60,000 nucleotides of DNA from Acanthaster planci (GCF_001949145.1 NW_019091416.1:2829390-2889389), one strand, 5' to 3'; counted from the first letter of the stretch, positions 13,322 through 24,539 are shown. Notes: generated by a model from the sequence alone, not told the origin. Translations and numbers: made by a program.

Positions 13322-16300
13322 GTAAGTTGACTTGACTAGGATGTTACTCCTTAAATGCAAAAGAGTGAGAGGATGCATTCTCAGAAAGTGCATCCTCTAA
13401 AAAAAAGTGCCCTAACGAGTTAACACCACACTAAAAGCATTGAAAAACACTCTTAACCAAAAGAGTGAAATGTCCACTATGCGAAGGAGCCGTGCAAAGG
13501 ACAACTCGTAAAAGAGTTGTCCAATGGCTCCCCTTTCTGAGTGAGTGATGCACTTTACATTAAATTAACCCCAAAACGATTTCAAATAGTCTGCATACAT
13601 TGAAGAAGAGTTTAATAAGCACAAAAAGGTGATTCTAAGGAAAATTCATGTCACAGATCCTAAGGTCCCTTCCATAACAGCAGTGGGTATAGTCTGATCG
13701 GGTGTATTGATTGTTTTAGACAACTTCTTGCGCTGCTGTCTAGGCCTGGAGATGCAGAATACGTATAGAGAATGGAATGTGTACAAACGTTTGTGGCATT
13801 GCTGCGCTGCTGTTAGATTTTTAGAGCTGGGGAAGGAGGTATGCATTACACATCCAGTTACAGAGGATTATGTACCTTACAAATTGCATTGGATTTCCAT
13901 GGGGGGTGCTGCACTCTCAAGCTTCACTGTACATTGTATGATGCAACGTCCTATTCCTTTTTGATCTCTCTGTTATTGCTGCCGTGTCCCCTGATCTGGT
14001 TCCTAATTATAGTTTTAACAGATGTGTTTGTTTTCAATATTGTTGCAGCTGTGCTGAGTACCACGGCTCAATCTTCAAGTTCACCTGGAACTGGTACCAC
14101 TGAAGGTTAGCGCACTTTGAGTATTGGCCTTTGGGGATTAAAGTGTCCTGAGTATTGCACTTTTTCCTGTGGCTTTTGAGATCATTTCCATTTTGGTATT
14201 TTCATCCTTAAATATAGTGAATCATTTAGAAAATCAAAGTGTCGAAACAATTGCGACTTACTTTGCAATAATGAGGGCGGTGTCAGTTTTAAAAGAATGT
14301 GTTCTAGGCTCTGCAATTGTTGGATTTGTCCGTGATTTCTTACTTTTTATTGTTATTGCGAAATATTGCCAGCGACCTTTCATACGAAATAAAAATCCCG
14401 ACTGTGGTATCCCTTCATCGGGCTACAAAAAGCTTAGCCCCTGCCACAAAACGTTTGAAACCGTATGTGAGTAAAAAAGCAAGATACGTCAACTTCTGAT
14501 TGATGATGTCTACACGATTTTTAAACAAGACTGCGTTCTTTCCAATTTTATTACGTTGTAGTCCCAGACGTCACAACTGCAGATGATTTAGGTAAATCCG
14601 GCATGTTAAATGTTTCCTCGTTCCAACCGATTTCCACAGGTTGTTTTACTTCCCACATAATATTCCTAATCCCACTAGATTCGACTCTCAACTACTGTTA
14701 ATAAACGAGGCGTTTATAGCATGGAGCTATTATACATAAATATTCAAGATGCCTGTATTCTTGAGGCGAAAGTAATATAATACAAGGCTATGTTGTGAGC
14801 CCGCTGAAAGTGAGGCTTAAGTTTATAGATCAGTGGAAAGAGGTTTTTCCTCGAATAGAGCAAGTCTTGGCTGCAAACTTTGGGCTGTAATTTGAAATAT
14901 CCTGTCAGAATTAACCTTTTCCAACAGGAAACAAAATGGAAAGGTGGGGGGGGGAGAGAAATAAGAGAAAAGATATCTCAAGGATTCGAGCCACTGACTT
15001 CCTCAATATTCATCCTTTCCCATGCCCACTGCACTATATCCAGAAAGAAATGAGATCGAGGGGGTACCCCCAAATTTTGCAATCACTATACACACCAGTG
15101 AAACAATGACCAACGCAAGGGGAGGGGTTCTCTCCGTCCCATATCTTGCTTCTCACGCGCAACACTTTTCATGCAAGCCAGCTGGACCAAACTCCCTTCT
15201 TTCCTTTCTTTGTGCCCGCAATTGAACATGTTGATGCTCCAGCTGTAACATAATTCCGTTGCCTCCAATAATTACCGGCACGCCACGTACGGTGGCATTC
15301 TCCACCTGAAGTTGAAAGTCTCATTTATTGACACCGGTGGGTTGTCGGATCGGACAATATGTCTAATAATTCAAATAAATACTACAAAAACTTCACAGTT
15401 TCTTCCTTTACTACCCGGATGCATGTCAGTGGCTAAGAGTGCATTTTCATAAATTTTAGGCTTTGGAAATAATATCTTATCCAGGATTGTGGTTGAAAAT
15501 GGGCTAATCAAACAGTAGGGATTATACATGTGTTTGTTCAGTCAGATCTTTCCCGAACGTTTCCAAGACCCATTCGTAACATTGGTTCCAGCAATCCAGC
15601 GATCTCTCCGAGATGCTATGAGATGCCACAAAGGGGACCCCGTTTTATAGGCATTTAACCCCTGGAAGTGGTCAAATAGTGGTCATTGAAGATAGGGGAC
15701 TAGGTGTACGTGCCAGCGACTTATTATTATGCTTGGAGCGTGTTTTAATAACCGTTATGCTACTGTGTAATGTTATTTGAGACCCAGCGATTTTTCTGTG
15801 CATGGGACAACCCTTGTGATTCCACTTGCATCTCCAATCTTTGATCCTACCCGTTTTCTACTTGCTGAGGAATTTTTACAGTTGCAACTTACCATGGCTT
15901 TGTTGGCACTGAACATTTGCGTTAGACTGTAAGAGTAATGTTAATGTCAAGGGCGAATTACTTGTTTGACAGCACCTCTGGTCTGGAGCCATAAACTCTC
16001 AGGCAGTGCCCGAAAGCGACATTGTTGTCTACGCCTCTATTGCCCCATGGTGTGCTCTTAGCATGAGTTGAAGCGCCCTCACTGATTTCCCAGCTCCTAC
16101 TGTATAATGTCGCAAAAAAGAGGCAGAACCCAGTCTCCGCTTCGTTAACCCCTTCGCTACGGAGGACTGCTACTACCGCACCATTGTTAAGTAGACACGT
16201 TTTAACATAAGAGAGAAAAAAGACAGCCAGGTGATCATATTTTGCGCGAAAGGAAAGTCAGCATGAGACAGTTTTAAAATGTACCGTAACATAGAAACAG

Positions 16301-19300
16301 TTTATACACGGATGGTCGGCATGAAAGTGAATGCCTAATACATGTAATAATTTTCTTTGGCGCCTGCTTTATTAACCGGTGTGAAGTCCATCCTCCCGAT
16401 AACAGAATCTTCTAGGATTTTTCACAATTGCTTGTTGTTGAGATATTGATATTTTTCGCTATCCGCTATTACCGATGGAGCCTTTGTACACAATGGTACA
16501 ACGTCGATGACATCGACAGGCGACAGTGACACATCGAGCAGCGACAGCAGCCCTGCTGTCACAATCGAACCCGGGCCATTAGACTCAATGACGTCTGAGG
16601 GCGGTAAGTTCCAATCATGGAGGAATTGCATGCCGAGAATTTCCTTGCCTCGCAGCATTTTGTCCTATAACCACCAACCTCGAAACTCATTTGGAGAAAA
16701 ATGGGAAAGCGTAAGATGAGTGTTTGGAAATGACTTCCACCCTGCATATTGTTGCTCCGAGTTGAAAGCTGCAATTAGGACCGCATTTGCTGTAGATTTA
16801 CCAGTACCTATATATGGTTTTGGCGACCTTACGGTAGCACCAGAATATCAATCAGCCTTTCGTTCCTTCCACAATATCTTTAGTCCTTGATCGGAACTGC
16901 TTTTGCGGTCTTTCAAAGGGAAATCCGGATCCAAATTTTACGGGGGAGGGCAAACTGTTTTGGTGTCTTTCCCCTCAATTTGGAACTTCTTTATGGAACC
17001 TTTTCTCGGCCCTTCTTAGGGGTGAGGCTAAATTATTGGGCGTTTTACATGCTGTGGAAAGGAAAGGGATGTGATATAGAGTAAACACCATCGTCTTGGT
17101 ACGGTTGCATCCTCCTGAAGTTGAAGGTTTCGTTTATTATTAACACCGGAAGGGTAGTCGGATCTGGCGATTTTTCTTACAATTCAAATAAACACTACAG
17201 GTACAAAGTCTTGTGCTGCTCAGCATTTCACAGTTTCTTCCTTTATTACCCGGATGCATGTCAGTGGCTAAGAGTACAATGTACTCGTTGTGCATGTTCA
17301 TAACATTAAGGCGTTGGCATATTATAAGCTTATCCAAATATTAGTCGAAAATGGGCTAATCAAACTGTAGGGATTATACAAGTGTTTGTTCTGTCAGATC
17401 TTTCCCGAACGTTTCCAAGACCCATTCGTAACATCTGGTTCCAGCAATCCAGCGATCTCTCCGAGATGCTATGAGATGCCACAAAGTGGACCCCGTTTTA
17501 TAAGGCATTAAACCCCTGGAAGTGGTCAAATAGTGGTCATTGAAGATAGGGGACTAGGTGTACGTGCCAGCGACTTATTGTTATGCTTGGAGCTTGTTTT
17601 AATAACCGTTATGCTACTGTGTAATGTTATTTGAGACCCAGCGATTTTTTTGTGCATGGGACAACCCTTGTGATTCCACTTGCATCTCCAGTCTTTGATC
17701 CTACTCGTTTTCTACTTGCTGAGGAATTTTTACAGTTGCAACTTACCATGGCTTTGTTGGCACGGAACATTTGCGTAAGACTGTAAGAGTAATGTTAATG
17801 TCAAGGGCGAATTACTTGTTTGACAACACCTCTGGTCTGGAGCCATAAACTCTCAGGCAGTGCCCGAAAGCGACATTGTTGTCAACGCCTCTATTGCCCC
17901 ATGGTGTGCTCTTAGCATGAGTTGAAGCGCCCTCATCATATTTTGCCCAAAAGGAAAGTCAGCACGTTGAGACAATTACAATAAAATATAAAATACAAAC
18001 AGTTTATACACAGCTGGTATGCATGAAAGAGAATGCCAAATAAAATTTTCTTTGGCACCTGCTCTCACCGGTGCAAACTCCTTCCTCCCCGATAACAGAA
18101 CCTTCTAGGAGTTTTCACACATGTCATTGCTTACTCAATCGAACCCGGGCCATTAGACTCAACGACGTCAGAGGGCGGTACCCTCCAATCATAGAGGACT
18201 TGCATGCCGAGAATTTCCTTGACTCGCAGCATTTTATCCTATAACCACCAACCTCGAAACTCATTTGGAGAAAAATGGGAAAGCGTAATATCAGTCTTTG
18301 GAAATGACTTCCACCCTGCATATTGTTAATCTGCGTTAAAAGCAGCAATTTGGACCGCACTTGCTTTATATTTATCAGTACTGACTTGTCAGTACCTGTA
18401 TGGTTTTCGCGACCTTTAGTGTATAAACACCTGAATATCTATCAGTCTTTCGTTCCTTCCAAAATATCTTTAGTCATTGATCGGAACTGCTATTGCGGTC
18501 TTTCAATCAAAGGTGGATCTGCTGTCACCAGTTCAAATCTCGACATTCGTTAGAAATGTCAATTTTCAATTATGTATGGCGAAAAGGTTCCCCGTTGGCC
18601 GTGTTTAGTGGAAGTTTTTCATATACGGACCAACGTATGTGTTGGTGTCAATTTTGATTAAGTGGAAAATTAAGCAATATTAAACAAAACCAAATCTGTA
18701 GAAAGTTACTGTGCTAAACTACCGGTACTATCGACAATGTTCACCATTGGAGCACTAACCATACAAAGCTGCTGCAGACGGTGATTGACATTATTGGGGA
18801 ACCGTTGGAGAACCAGCTNNNNNNNNNNNNNNNNNNNNNNNNNNNNNNNNNNNNNNNNNNNNNNNNNNNNNNNNNNNNNNNNNNNNNNNNNNNNNNNNNN
18901 NNNNNNNNNNNNNNNNNNNNNNNNNNNNNNNNNNNNNNNNNNNNNNNNNNNNNNNNNNNNNNNNNNNNNNNNNNNNNNNNNNNNNNNNNNNNNNNNNNNN
19001 NNNNNNNNNNNNNNNNNNNNNNNNNNNNNNNNNNNNNNNNNNNNNNNNNNNNNNNNNNNNNNNNNNNNNNNNNNNNNNNNNNNNNNNNNNNNNNNNNNNN
19101 NNNNNNNNNNNNNNNNNNNNNNNNNNNNNNNNNNNNNNNNNNNNNNNNNNNNNNNNNNNNNNNNNNNNNNNNNNNNNNNNNNNNNNNNNNNNNNNNNNNN
19201 NNNNNNNNNNNNNNNNNNNNNNNNNNNNNNNNNNNNNNNNNNNNNNNNNNNNNNNNNNNNNNNNNNNNNNNNNNNNNNNNNNNNNNNNNNNNNNNNNNNN

Positions 19301-22300
19301 NNNNNNNGGAGTTCGCTCGTCGCTATTTTATGGCGCTGGGAAGGGCTGATGGCCTTGCACAGATTTTAGTGAAGGAAATACGTCACACAGGGTTACAGCT
19401 AATGGTGTTCAGAGCATTGTTGGTAGATTTCTGCCCGGCGCGGGAGCTCGCTCCACGTGGCTGTTATCAATTCGATATTTTTTTCTTTTTCTTCCTCATT
19501 GCTGAAAAAATTCTGACTGATCAAGATAACCAATGATGTGAAATATATCGCCCAAAGACACGTGATCAGTGATACTTAGTTATCATGCACCAAGGCCGTG
19601 TTTTTAATCATATAAACCGACACTTTCGTTTGTGCCAAAGCTTTGCCATTGGCTAACCAAACACTTAAATAAGGCTTCACAAACAAGAAATGATAACCTC
19701 GCAATGGGAGGTCGTGCACGAAGTAGCCAATCAAAGTGCAAAGCCATCAGCCCTTTCAAGCACCCCGTTCGGGCGTTGGGCGACGATCAGACTGTTGAAC
19801 GACCGGCCGGGCTAACCTGCTGCTGACCCTGATCGATATTATTAAGGGGAACCGTTGGAGAACCAGCCGTGCTAACCTGCTATGAGACACTCTGGCACAA
19901 TTGCAGAATATCCTGCCACTCACCTTGCCCACCTCTTAGCCATGGATACGCGGATACGGAGTCACGCTTCCATCCACAAGGCCCAGGCCCCACTTCGTAT
20001 CCCCGGCCCCGTATCCGCGTAGCCGCTCCCTGGGAACCACATTGGACTTGGGAAAATTCTTCCGCCATCCCCATTCACTTTGCGTTGTAGGACGCAAGGC
20101 CCACTTCGTATCCGCGTGGCCGCTCCTAGGGACCCACATTGGATTTGGGAAAATTCTTCCGCCATCCCCATTCACTTTGCGTTGCAGTGCTTCGTTCTCA
20201 AGAATGACTTCAATAGAGGGATCCCAATACGACGCTTTTAGCGTCGATCTGCGCACTTCCGCGTTTGAAAACAGGCTGTATGTGTCAGCTTGAAATCTAA
20301 ATACGATCAGACGATTGAAAATAAGGAGTCAAGACACAAAATACATAAATTATGTTAAATTCAGACTTTTCAGGCTGCAAATTTTTGTGGAAGAGTCTTT
20401 CAGGATGACTCCACACGTCAAATCAAACAAAAAATAACGGTAATTTACCGTGAACTAACGTACCTGCGATGGTTGTGTATCTGCATGTGCAGTGGGCGTG
20501 GTTTAAACTGAAGTGGCATCACACTTACGAACCAGATACTGCATATACTGTGTCGACTCTGCGGGCGCGCACGAGGAAATTCAACACAAAGAGCCTCGCT
20601 TTCGATGCTGATATGCGCAGACGTCGACTGCGCTAATATGAAATCCCTCTATGCTGTACACAACGCGTACCTTGACGCAGCATGGATAACCCGAAGCCGA
20701 AAAACCTCCACTTGACTACGTAGCCATGGATTTTTAGGGGGTGTTTTCGCGTGGCGGGGTATTCTGCAATTACTCCGACACTCTGTTGGCTTTAATATAA
20801 AGCAAACTCTTGGAGAATCAACCGTGTTATGACCTGCTTGGTGTGTGAATGGCCTTATGTGTTCTTATTCATCCTTTTCATTTCTTTATAGCCCCTACAA
20901 CGGGAATGCCTGACAGAAATACCGCTTCAACTGCCATTCCGTCAGCTGAGACTTCCACAGTTGCTGGGGGAGGTGAGTAATTAGTTTGATTGATAGAATT
21001 TTCTCTGAAGTGGTACAATAATTACCCCTAACCAGGAAAACTCAAAACTTCTTGGACTGAAAATTCGACGCATGTCTTGTTTCGGAAATTATTGGCTTAT
21101 CCGCGGAATTAAAGCCATTCTATTAGTAAAGTTTTTTTGGCTTTTCCGCAATTTCTGAACAGGACGGGACAAGGTTTACACATGGGTCCAGCCGTACCCC
21201 CACATATTTGAATATGCAAAGGATGGTAGCCTAATAACTGAGTGGGTAGCTGTTGAACGCACTGCTCGACACCATGGGGACGAGGTTAATGCGATCAAGG
21301 ACTTTTTATTTGACGATCGTCGTTAGAGTCTATATATAAAATAGGAGGCCAAATTTCAAATTAAACTGGGAAAGACTGTGTTTAAAACCGCTGGATACCT
21401 TTATCATCGTCTAAACACCACCCACGTCACAGGCTCACGAGTCAAACTGTCTAACGATAAAGGATAAGAAAAGGGATGGTTCGCAAACATTGGCGTCCAA
21501 AGCAATTATGTTTTGCACTCAAATTTGTCCATGGAATGAAACTTTGCAGATGTGTAGATTATGGATGGATTTAAATACCTCCCGTTTCTGGAAAATGCAT
21601 CACAATACGGGTGATTCACAATAGTGCGCCTCCAAGAGTTTGTAACGTGATAGCCAGTTACAACGCGCGAAATCTGTCGACCTTTTTGAACGTGCATTGG
21701 GTCGACAAATTTCGCTGAACCTGATTGGAAAACGCGTTGCAAACTCTTGGAGGCGCACTATTGTGAATTGCCCGTATTGAGAGCGAAATCGTGTTGTAAC
21801 TACCCTGCCTGTTGAATATCTCGATGAGCGATGAGATCTTGAAATTTGACCTTCAAAACGAACTTGAAATCACTCTTGACCTCACAATGACCTTGAAATC
21901 CCAAATTGGCAAAGGTAGTTGTCTCGTTTGTTTTCGTATAAATACTTGCATGGGTGCCCGGCTTTTATTATTACCCAAAAATAAAAGGGAAAAAAGAACT
22001 GTTTCATTTGGCTTACTTGTGATTATTTCAGCTTTCCGTAATGGTAACCGTGTCTCTGCAATTTAAATTTAAATAAAAGGACACTCTACCTTTCAGGTAG
22101 CAAGGAGACAAGGGTATTTTTACATTAAATCGATTTGGCCGTTAATTTATTTAGCATCTACTGGACCTAACACTCTTCCGACTGGTGGCGTGGTGTCCAC
22201 CACGCCAGGCAGTAGCGAGGCGTCAACCGGCTCACAGGCATCCGGCACACTGCCGACAAGCGGTGAGACAATGTTTACCAGAATGCAATATGCTCACCTT

Positions 22301-24539
22301 AACAACACATCGTTGCAAAATCAGTTCCCCCGTTGTAAGGTTAAGGATCAACGTTGCACAAGTTGCCGCCAGTACTTGAAAGTCCAAAACAAGTGTAACC
22401 CTCATCAGCTATGATAGGGCCGGGATCAGATCCCTCCTGTGAAATTATGTTTTCTGATATTTGCCAACCTATATAAACAGCTAGCGTTGCTGTTTCATTA
22501 AATTGGACCAGGCCCTGAGACGGACCACCAAACTCAAACTAGTATGCAGCCTGAAACGCAAGGGACTGATGTAGGCGAGGGGGGCACAAGCTCACAGTCT
22601 CCGAATACTGGAAGCACCGATACCGTAAGTTCTATCACAGCAGAACCACTGCGCAAGTTCAATATGCTTGATCGAGAGCCGAATTCAAACTTATCAATTC
22701 GCCATCACCCGTCAGTCAGTGTTTCTGCTGTGACCAGGTGCTGGCAGGATCAACAGGGTCCTTGAACCGGTCAAACATGCATGCGTAGTAAACTGTCGCG
22801 TGGCTTACCAGAACAACAGTATCCTTCACTAAAAATACGAATGAACGTGTGTGCTCAAGCGTTATTTCCAAACGAAAAAGACGCCGTTCCTTGTGTAAAG
22901 ATACGCCAACTCGTGTTCCCCCATGCAGCTAATATAAAAAGAGTTGCGACAAGAGTCATTTGTAATACTTCTAAACTATCATTTGTCCACGTTTGGGAGG
23001 TATTTTTCATGTCAATCAGAAGGCCATACTGTTACTTGCAGCCTTTTCCCATGTATCAGTGCAAAGCCGCACACGAGAACCAACCGTTTTGGAAACAAAA
23101 TGGCATCGTACGCCGCTTCCTGCACGACCTCATGTCGCAACTTTGTATACTGGCTTTCTAGCCAAACAGCGCCCTCTGCAGAATCCATATGGCGGTATCG
23201 CTGTAAAGTGTTCCTGTAGTGTCCATCCCACCCCTTGCTCACGGCCGTTCGGTGTCTCTCCCCACCCCTGCAGCCTGGCATCAGTTGTTACACTTGCACT
23301 ACCACCAACATGTCTGACCCTTGCTTCGGAGAACAGGGAGAAGGCCGGCGAAGCGCGGTGTGCGCAGCTGGAGAGTTTTGCTGGGTAAGAATGCATGCCG
23401 GTGTACATAATCATGTATCATTAGCAACGGAAATTACCGCCTTGTTGGATTTTTGATTTCTGCAGATTTTGTTATTTTTTTATCCAGTCTATCAGCGACA
23501 AAATTTTGCCAACTATAGGATAAGAGTTTACAACTAAGTTTTGAAATTGAACAAAAATATTGAAAAAATTTGAAGAAAATGTGAAAACTTTTCACATAAT
23601 TTGAAAACGCCTCTGCTATATATCATTTATAAACAGTGTTACTTTGTGAGAAATGTTATTATGCTCCGCTCACTATACTTGTTTGATCTTAAAAAAAAGT
23701 TTTTGCTGAGGAGGAAGACAAGGGAGAAATTGTTACTTGCAGCCGTGAAGCAGAAACGCAGCTACCATGTAGTCGAGACATGTAAAGGCGCCACAAGCAG
23801 CTGCCTAACGACTCTCATTTTAACCAACAATAAATCCAAAGTGTAAATTTTTCTGCAGAGAGAGAAAGCCGTTAAACCTGGACAAAACCCTGGTTGCACA
23901 GGACAGATCCAACGAACAATTCGCTTCACAATGATAGACCCTGTGTCACAATGCTGAGAAGCGAGTGCTTTATATGTACAAGCCATCCGCGCCACCCGCG
24001 ATGGTGACACGATGTTGCATGTGTATTCAAAACAGTGATCAGTCATTGGGAATCCCAAGTTATATCTGTGACCCCACGGATCTTTTGATCGCTCGAACTG
24101 TAGAGGGCGTGGGTGGACAAGAAAAATGATATTCATATCTGAGCGTGCAGTGAAACAACTGCCATTGTTTGTGTGACGCACGTGGATTTGCCTTTTCATT
24201 TAAGAAACATTTCATATTAATATAAAAATCTTCCAGCAATGAGTCCACTGTGACTTTGTTGATAAGTTTATCTTCGCTTTTCAGACTACCCGGCATAACA
24301 ATGCTAAGACATTTGTGAACCTGACAAGGGGCTGCAGCCCAGATAGCTGTAAGAAGGAGCACAAGGAATCCGAGGGTGCTGTTTTGTGTCAGTCCATGCA
24401 GGATGCAGAGACCTGCACTCAGTGCTGCGAGAAGAACCTGTGCAACAAGCACAAGAACACCGCAGGGATGGCTCCCTCAGGGTGTCTGTGGGGAGTTCTG
24501 TTGTCTGTTGTGGCCGTCTTGGGATTAATTCACTACTAA
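13224..24539 (+). CDS. Mucin-stalked, GPI-anchored Ly6/uPAR-domain surface protein (9 coding exons)
   Basis: Joining 13249-13321, 14049-14105, 14562-14591, 16481-16603, 20892-20972, 22155-22262, 22512-22624, 23274-23384 and 24285-24539 gives 951 bases, 316 residues plus TAA, with GT..AG at every intron and compatible phases throughout. Residues 1-31 form a signal peptide with hydrophobic core SVAIPIVVLILTAVL. Residues ~32-195 are rich in Ser, Thr, Pro and Gly, fit for O-glycosylation. Residues 196-~288 hold 12 cysteines, starting with SCYTC and ending CC..NLCN, the signature of the Ly6/uPAR three-finger fold. Residues 298-316 are a hydrophobic tail ending at the stop, with small residues before it (NTAGMAPSG), as for GPI attachment. 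N-glycosylation sequons lie at N58, N207 and N244. Inferred role: a glycosylated cell-surface protein; the ligand is unknown. The 489-base gap lies in intron 4 and could hide another stalk exon. Product family is confident; the orthologue is not identified. Confidence 0.85.
14049..14105 (+). CDS. Ly6 gene, coding exon 2 (end of signal peptide, start of stalk)
   Basis: Acceptor TGTTGCAG, donor G|GTTAGC, 57 bases, phase 1-1. Encodes AVLSTTAQSSSSPGTGTTE; signal cleavage is likely near TTA-Q. Confidence 0.8.
14562..14591 (+). CDS. Ly6 gene, coding exon 3 (30-base micro-exon)
   Basis: Encodes (V)PDVTTADDL, phase 1-1, donor G|GTAAAT. Two acceptors six bases apart (AG at 14560-14561 and 14566-14567) both keep the frame. 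The second would drop two residues (Val-Pro). Confidence 0.65.
   Translation, partial: SQTSQLQMI
14982..15045 (-). repeat. tRNA-like remnant (possible SINE head)
   Basis: On the minus strand, TAGTGCAGTGGG (15036-15025) matches the Pol III A box with one mismatch, and GGCTCGAATCC (14992-14982) matches the B box with one mismatch. About 32 bases separate them, as in tRNA genes. The T-arm and acceptor stems pair poorly, so this is not a functional tRNA. A tRNA-derived SINE fragment or chance are the alternatives. Confidence 0.3.
15288..16916. repeat. Tandem segmental duplication, copy 1 (carries exon 4)
   Basis: Aligns with 17099-18506 over nearly its whole length with scattered substitutions (for example the block CAGCGATCTCTCCGAGATGC in both). 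Compared with copy 2 it has an extra ~165 bases near 16083-16245 and an intact exon 4 at 16481-16603. Confidence 0.9.
16481..16603 (+). CDS. Ly6 gene, coding exon 4 (stalk)
   Basis: 123 bases, phase 1-1, donor G|GTAAGT. The acceptor after ACCGATGGAG has only a modest pyrimidine tract. It encodes a very Ser/Thr/Asp-rich segment including NGTTSMTSTGDSDTSSSDSS. The exon sits inside the duplicated block; its second copy is at 18137-18177. Confidence 0.75.
17099..18506. repeat. Tandem segmental duplication, copy 2
   Basis: Diverged copy of 15288-16916, offset by ~1.6-1.8 kb in the same orientation. It lacks the ~165 bases found near 16083-16245 and ~130 bases that in copy 1 cover the exon 4 acceptor and the first two thirds of exon 4. 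Confidence 0.9.
18137..18177 (+). pseudogene. Decayed second copy of stalk exon 4
   Basis: Matches the last 41 bases of exon 4 (IEPGPLDS.TSEG, with Met replaced by Thr) in the same frame. The acceptor and first ~80 exon bases are deleted, and the donor has changed from GTAAGT to GTACCC. It should not be spliced in. This is a dead exon copy within intron 4, not a whole pseudogene. Confidence 0.8.
18781..18818. repeat. Repeat flanking the sequence gap (left)
   Basis: The segment ending GAACCGTTGGAGAACCAGC is repeated at 19829-19867 on the other side of the gap, with a weaker relative near 20810. The gap therefore probably fell in a repeated region. Confidence 0.6.
18819..19307. other. Assembly gap (489 N)
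   Basis: Undetermined bases inside intron 4 of the Ly6 gene. Reading frames across it are meaningless. It could contain a further stalk exon. Confidence 0.99.
19308..19987. other. Intronic repeat-like sequence right of the gap
   Basis: Contains the right flank repeat (19829-19867) and an imperfect inverted pair: GGCTGATGGCCTTGCAC near 19344 against GTGCAAAGCCATCAGCC near 19736. No exon with both splice sites was found. Confidence 0.45.
19988..20187. repeat. Two-copy ~105-bp tandem repeat
   Basis: CCCACTTCGTATCC...GGGAAAATTCTTCCGCCATC...CACTTTGCGTTG occurs at about 19990-20086 and again at 20099-20187 with few changes. GC-rich words CCGTATCCGCG and CGCGGATACGG just upstream are mutually complementary. 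It lies in intron 4 and is non-coding. Confidence 0.8.
20892..20972 (+). CDS. Ly6 gene, coding exon 5 (stalk)
   Basis: Acceptor TTTCTTTATAG, donor G|GTGAGT, 81 bases, phase 1-1. Encodes a Thr/Ser/Ala/Pro-rich segment beginning PTTGMPDRNTASTAIPSAET. Confidence 0.85.
21604..21779. mobile_element. Palindromic MITE, family A, copy 2
   Basis: Full-length copy in intron 5 of the Ly6 gene, ends AATACGGG / CCCGTATT. It is more diverged than the others: the left arm's CCAAT has become CCAGT and the right arm's TTTCGCGC has become TTTCGCTG. Confidence 0.85.
22155..22262 (+). CDS. Ly6 gene, coding exon 6 (stalk)
   Basis: Acceptor AATTTATTTAG, donor G|GTGAGA, 108 bases, phase 1-1. Encodes 35 full codons rich in Gly, Ser, Thr and Pro, including VVSTTPGSSEASTGSQASG. 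Confidence 0.85.
22512..22624 (+). CDS. Ly6 gene, coding exon 7 (end of stalk, phase switch)
   Basis: Acceptor ATTGGACCAG, donor ACC|GTAAGT. It enters in phase 1 and leaves in phase 0, so it is the adapter between the skippable stalk exons and the fixed domain exons. Encodes a Gln/Thr/Ser/Gly-rich segment, ending SPNTGSTDT. Confidence 0.8.
23274..23384 (+). CDS. Ly6 gene, coding exon 8 (first half of Ly6/uPAR domain)
   Basis: A long pyrimidine tract ends CCTGCAG, donor TGG|GTAAGA, 111 bases, phase 0-0. Starts PGISCYTC and ends GEFCW, with five cysteines and one sequon (NMS). It is GC-rich compared with its surroundings. Confidence 0.9.
24285..24539 (+). CDS. Ly6 gene, coding exon 9 (second half of domain, GPI signal, stop)
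   Basis: Acceptor TCGCTTTTCAG, 84 codons then TAA at 24537-24539. Contains RGCSPDSC, a CC pair and NLCN closing the domain, then a hydrophobic tail SGCLWGVLLSVVAVLGL. No canonical AATAAA follows closely; AATAAG at 24703 is the nearest weak candidate for the poly(A) signal. Confidence 0.9.
   Translation, partial: TTRHNNAKTFVNLTRGCSPDSCKKEHKESEGAVLCQSMQDAETCTQCCEKNLCNKHKNTAGMAPSGCLWGVLLSVVAVLGLIHY

Noticed and set aside
18781-19536. 251-codon and 194-codon open frames
   Set aside because: They run through the 489-base gap; the N bases create false open frames.
22781-23161. 126-codon open frame and overlapping frames between exons 7 and 8
   Set aside because: They lie in an intron of the Ly6 gene and lack splice compatibility with it.
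23762-24452. Two minus-strand open frames of 145 and 130 codons
   Set aside because: One lies in intron 8 and the other is largely antisense to exon 9 of the Ly6 gene.
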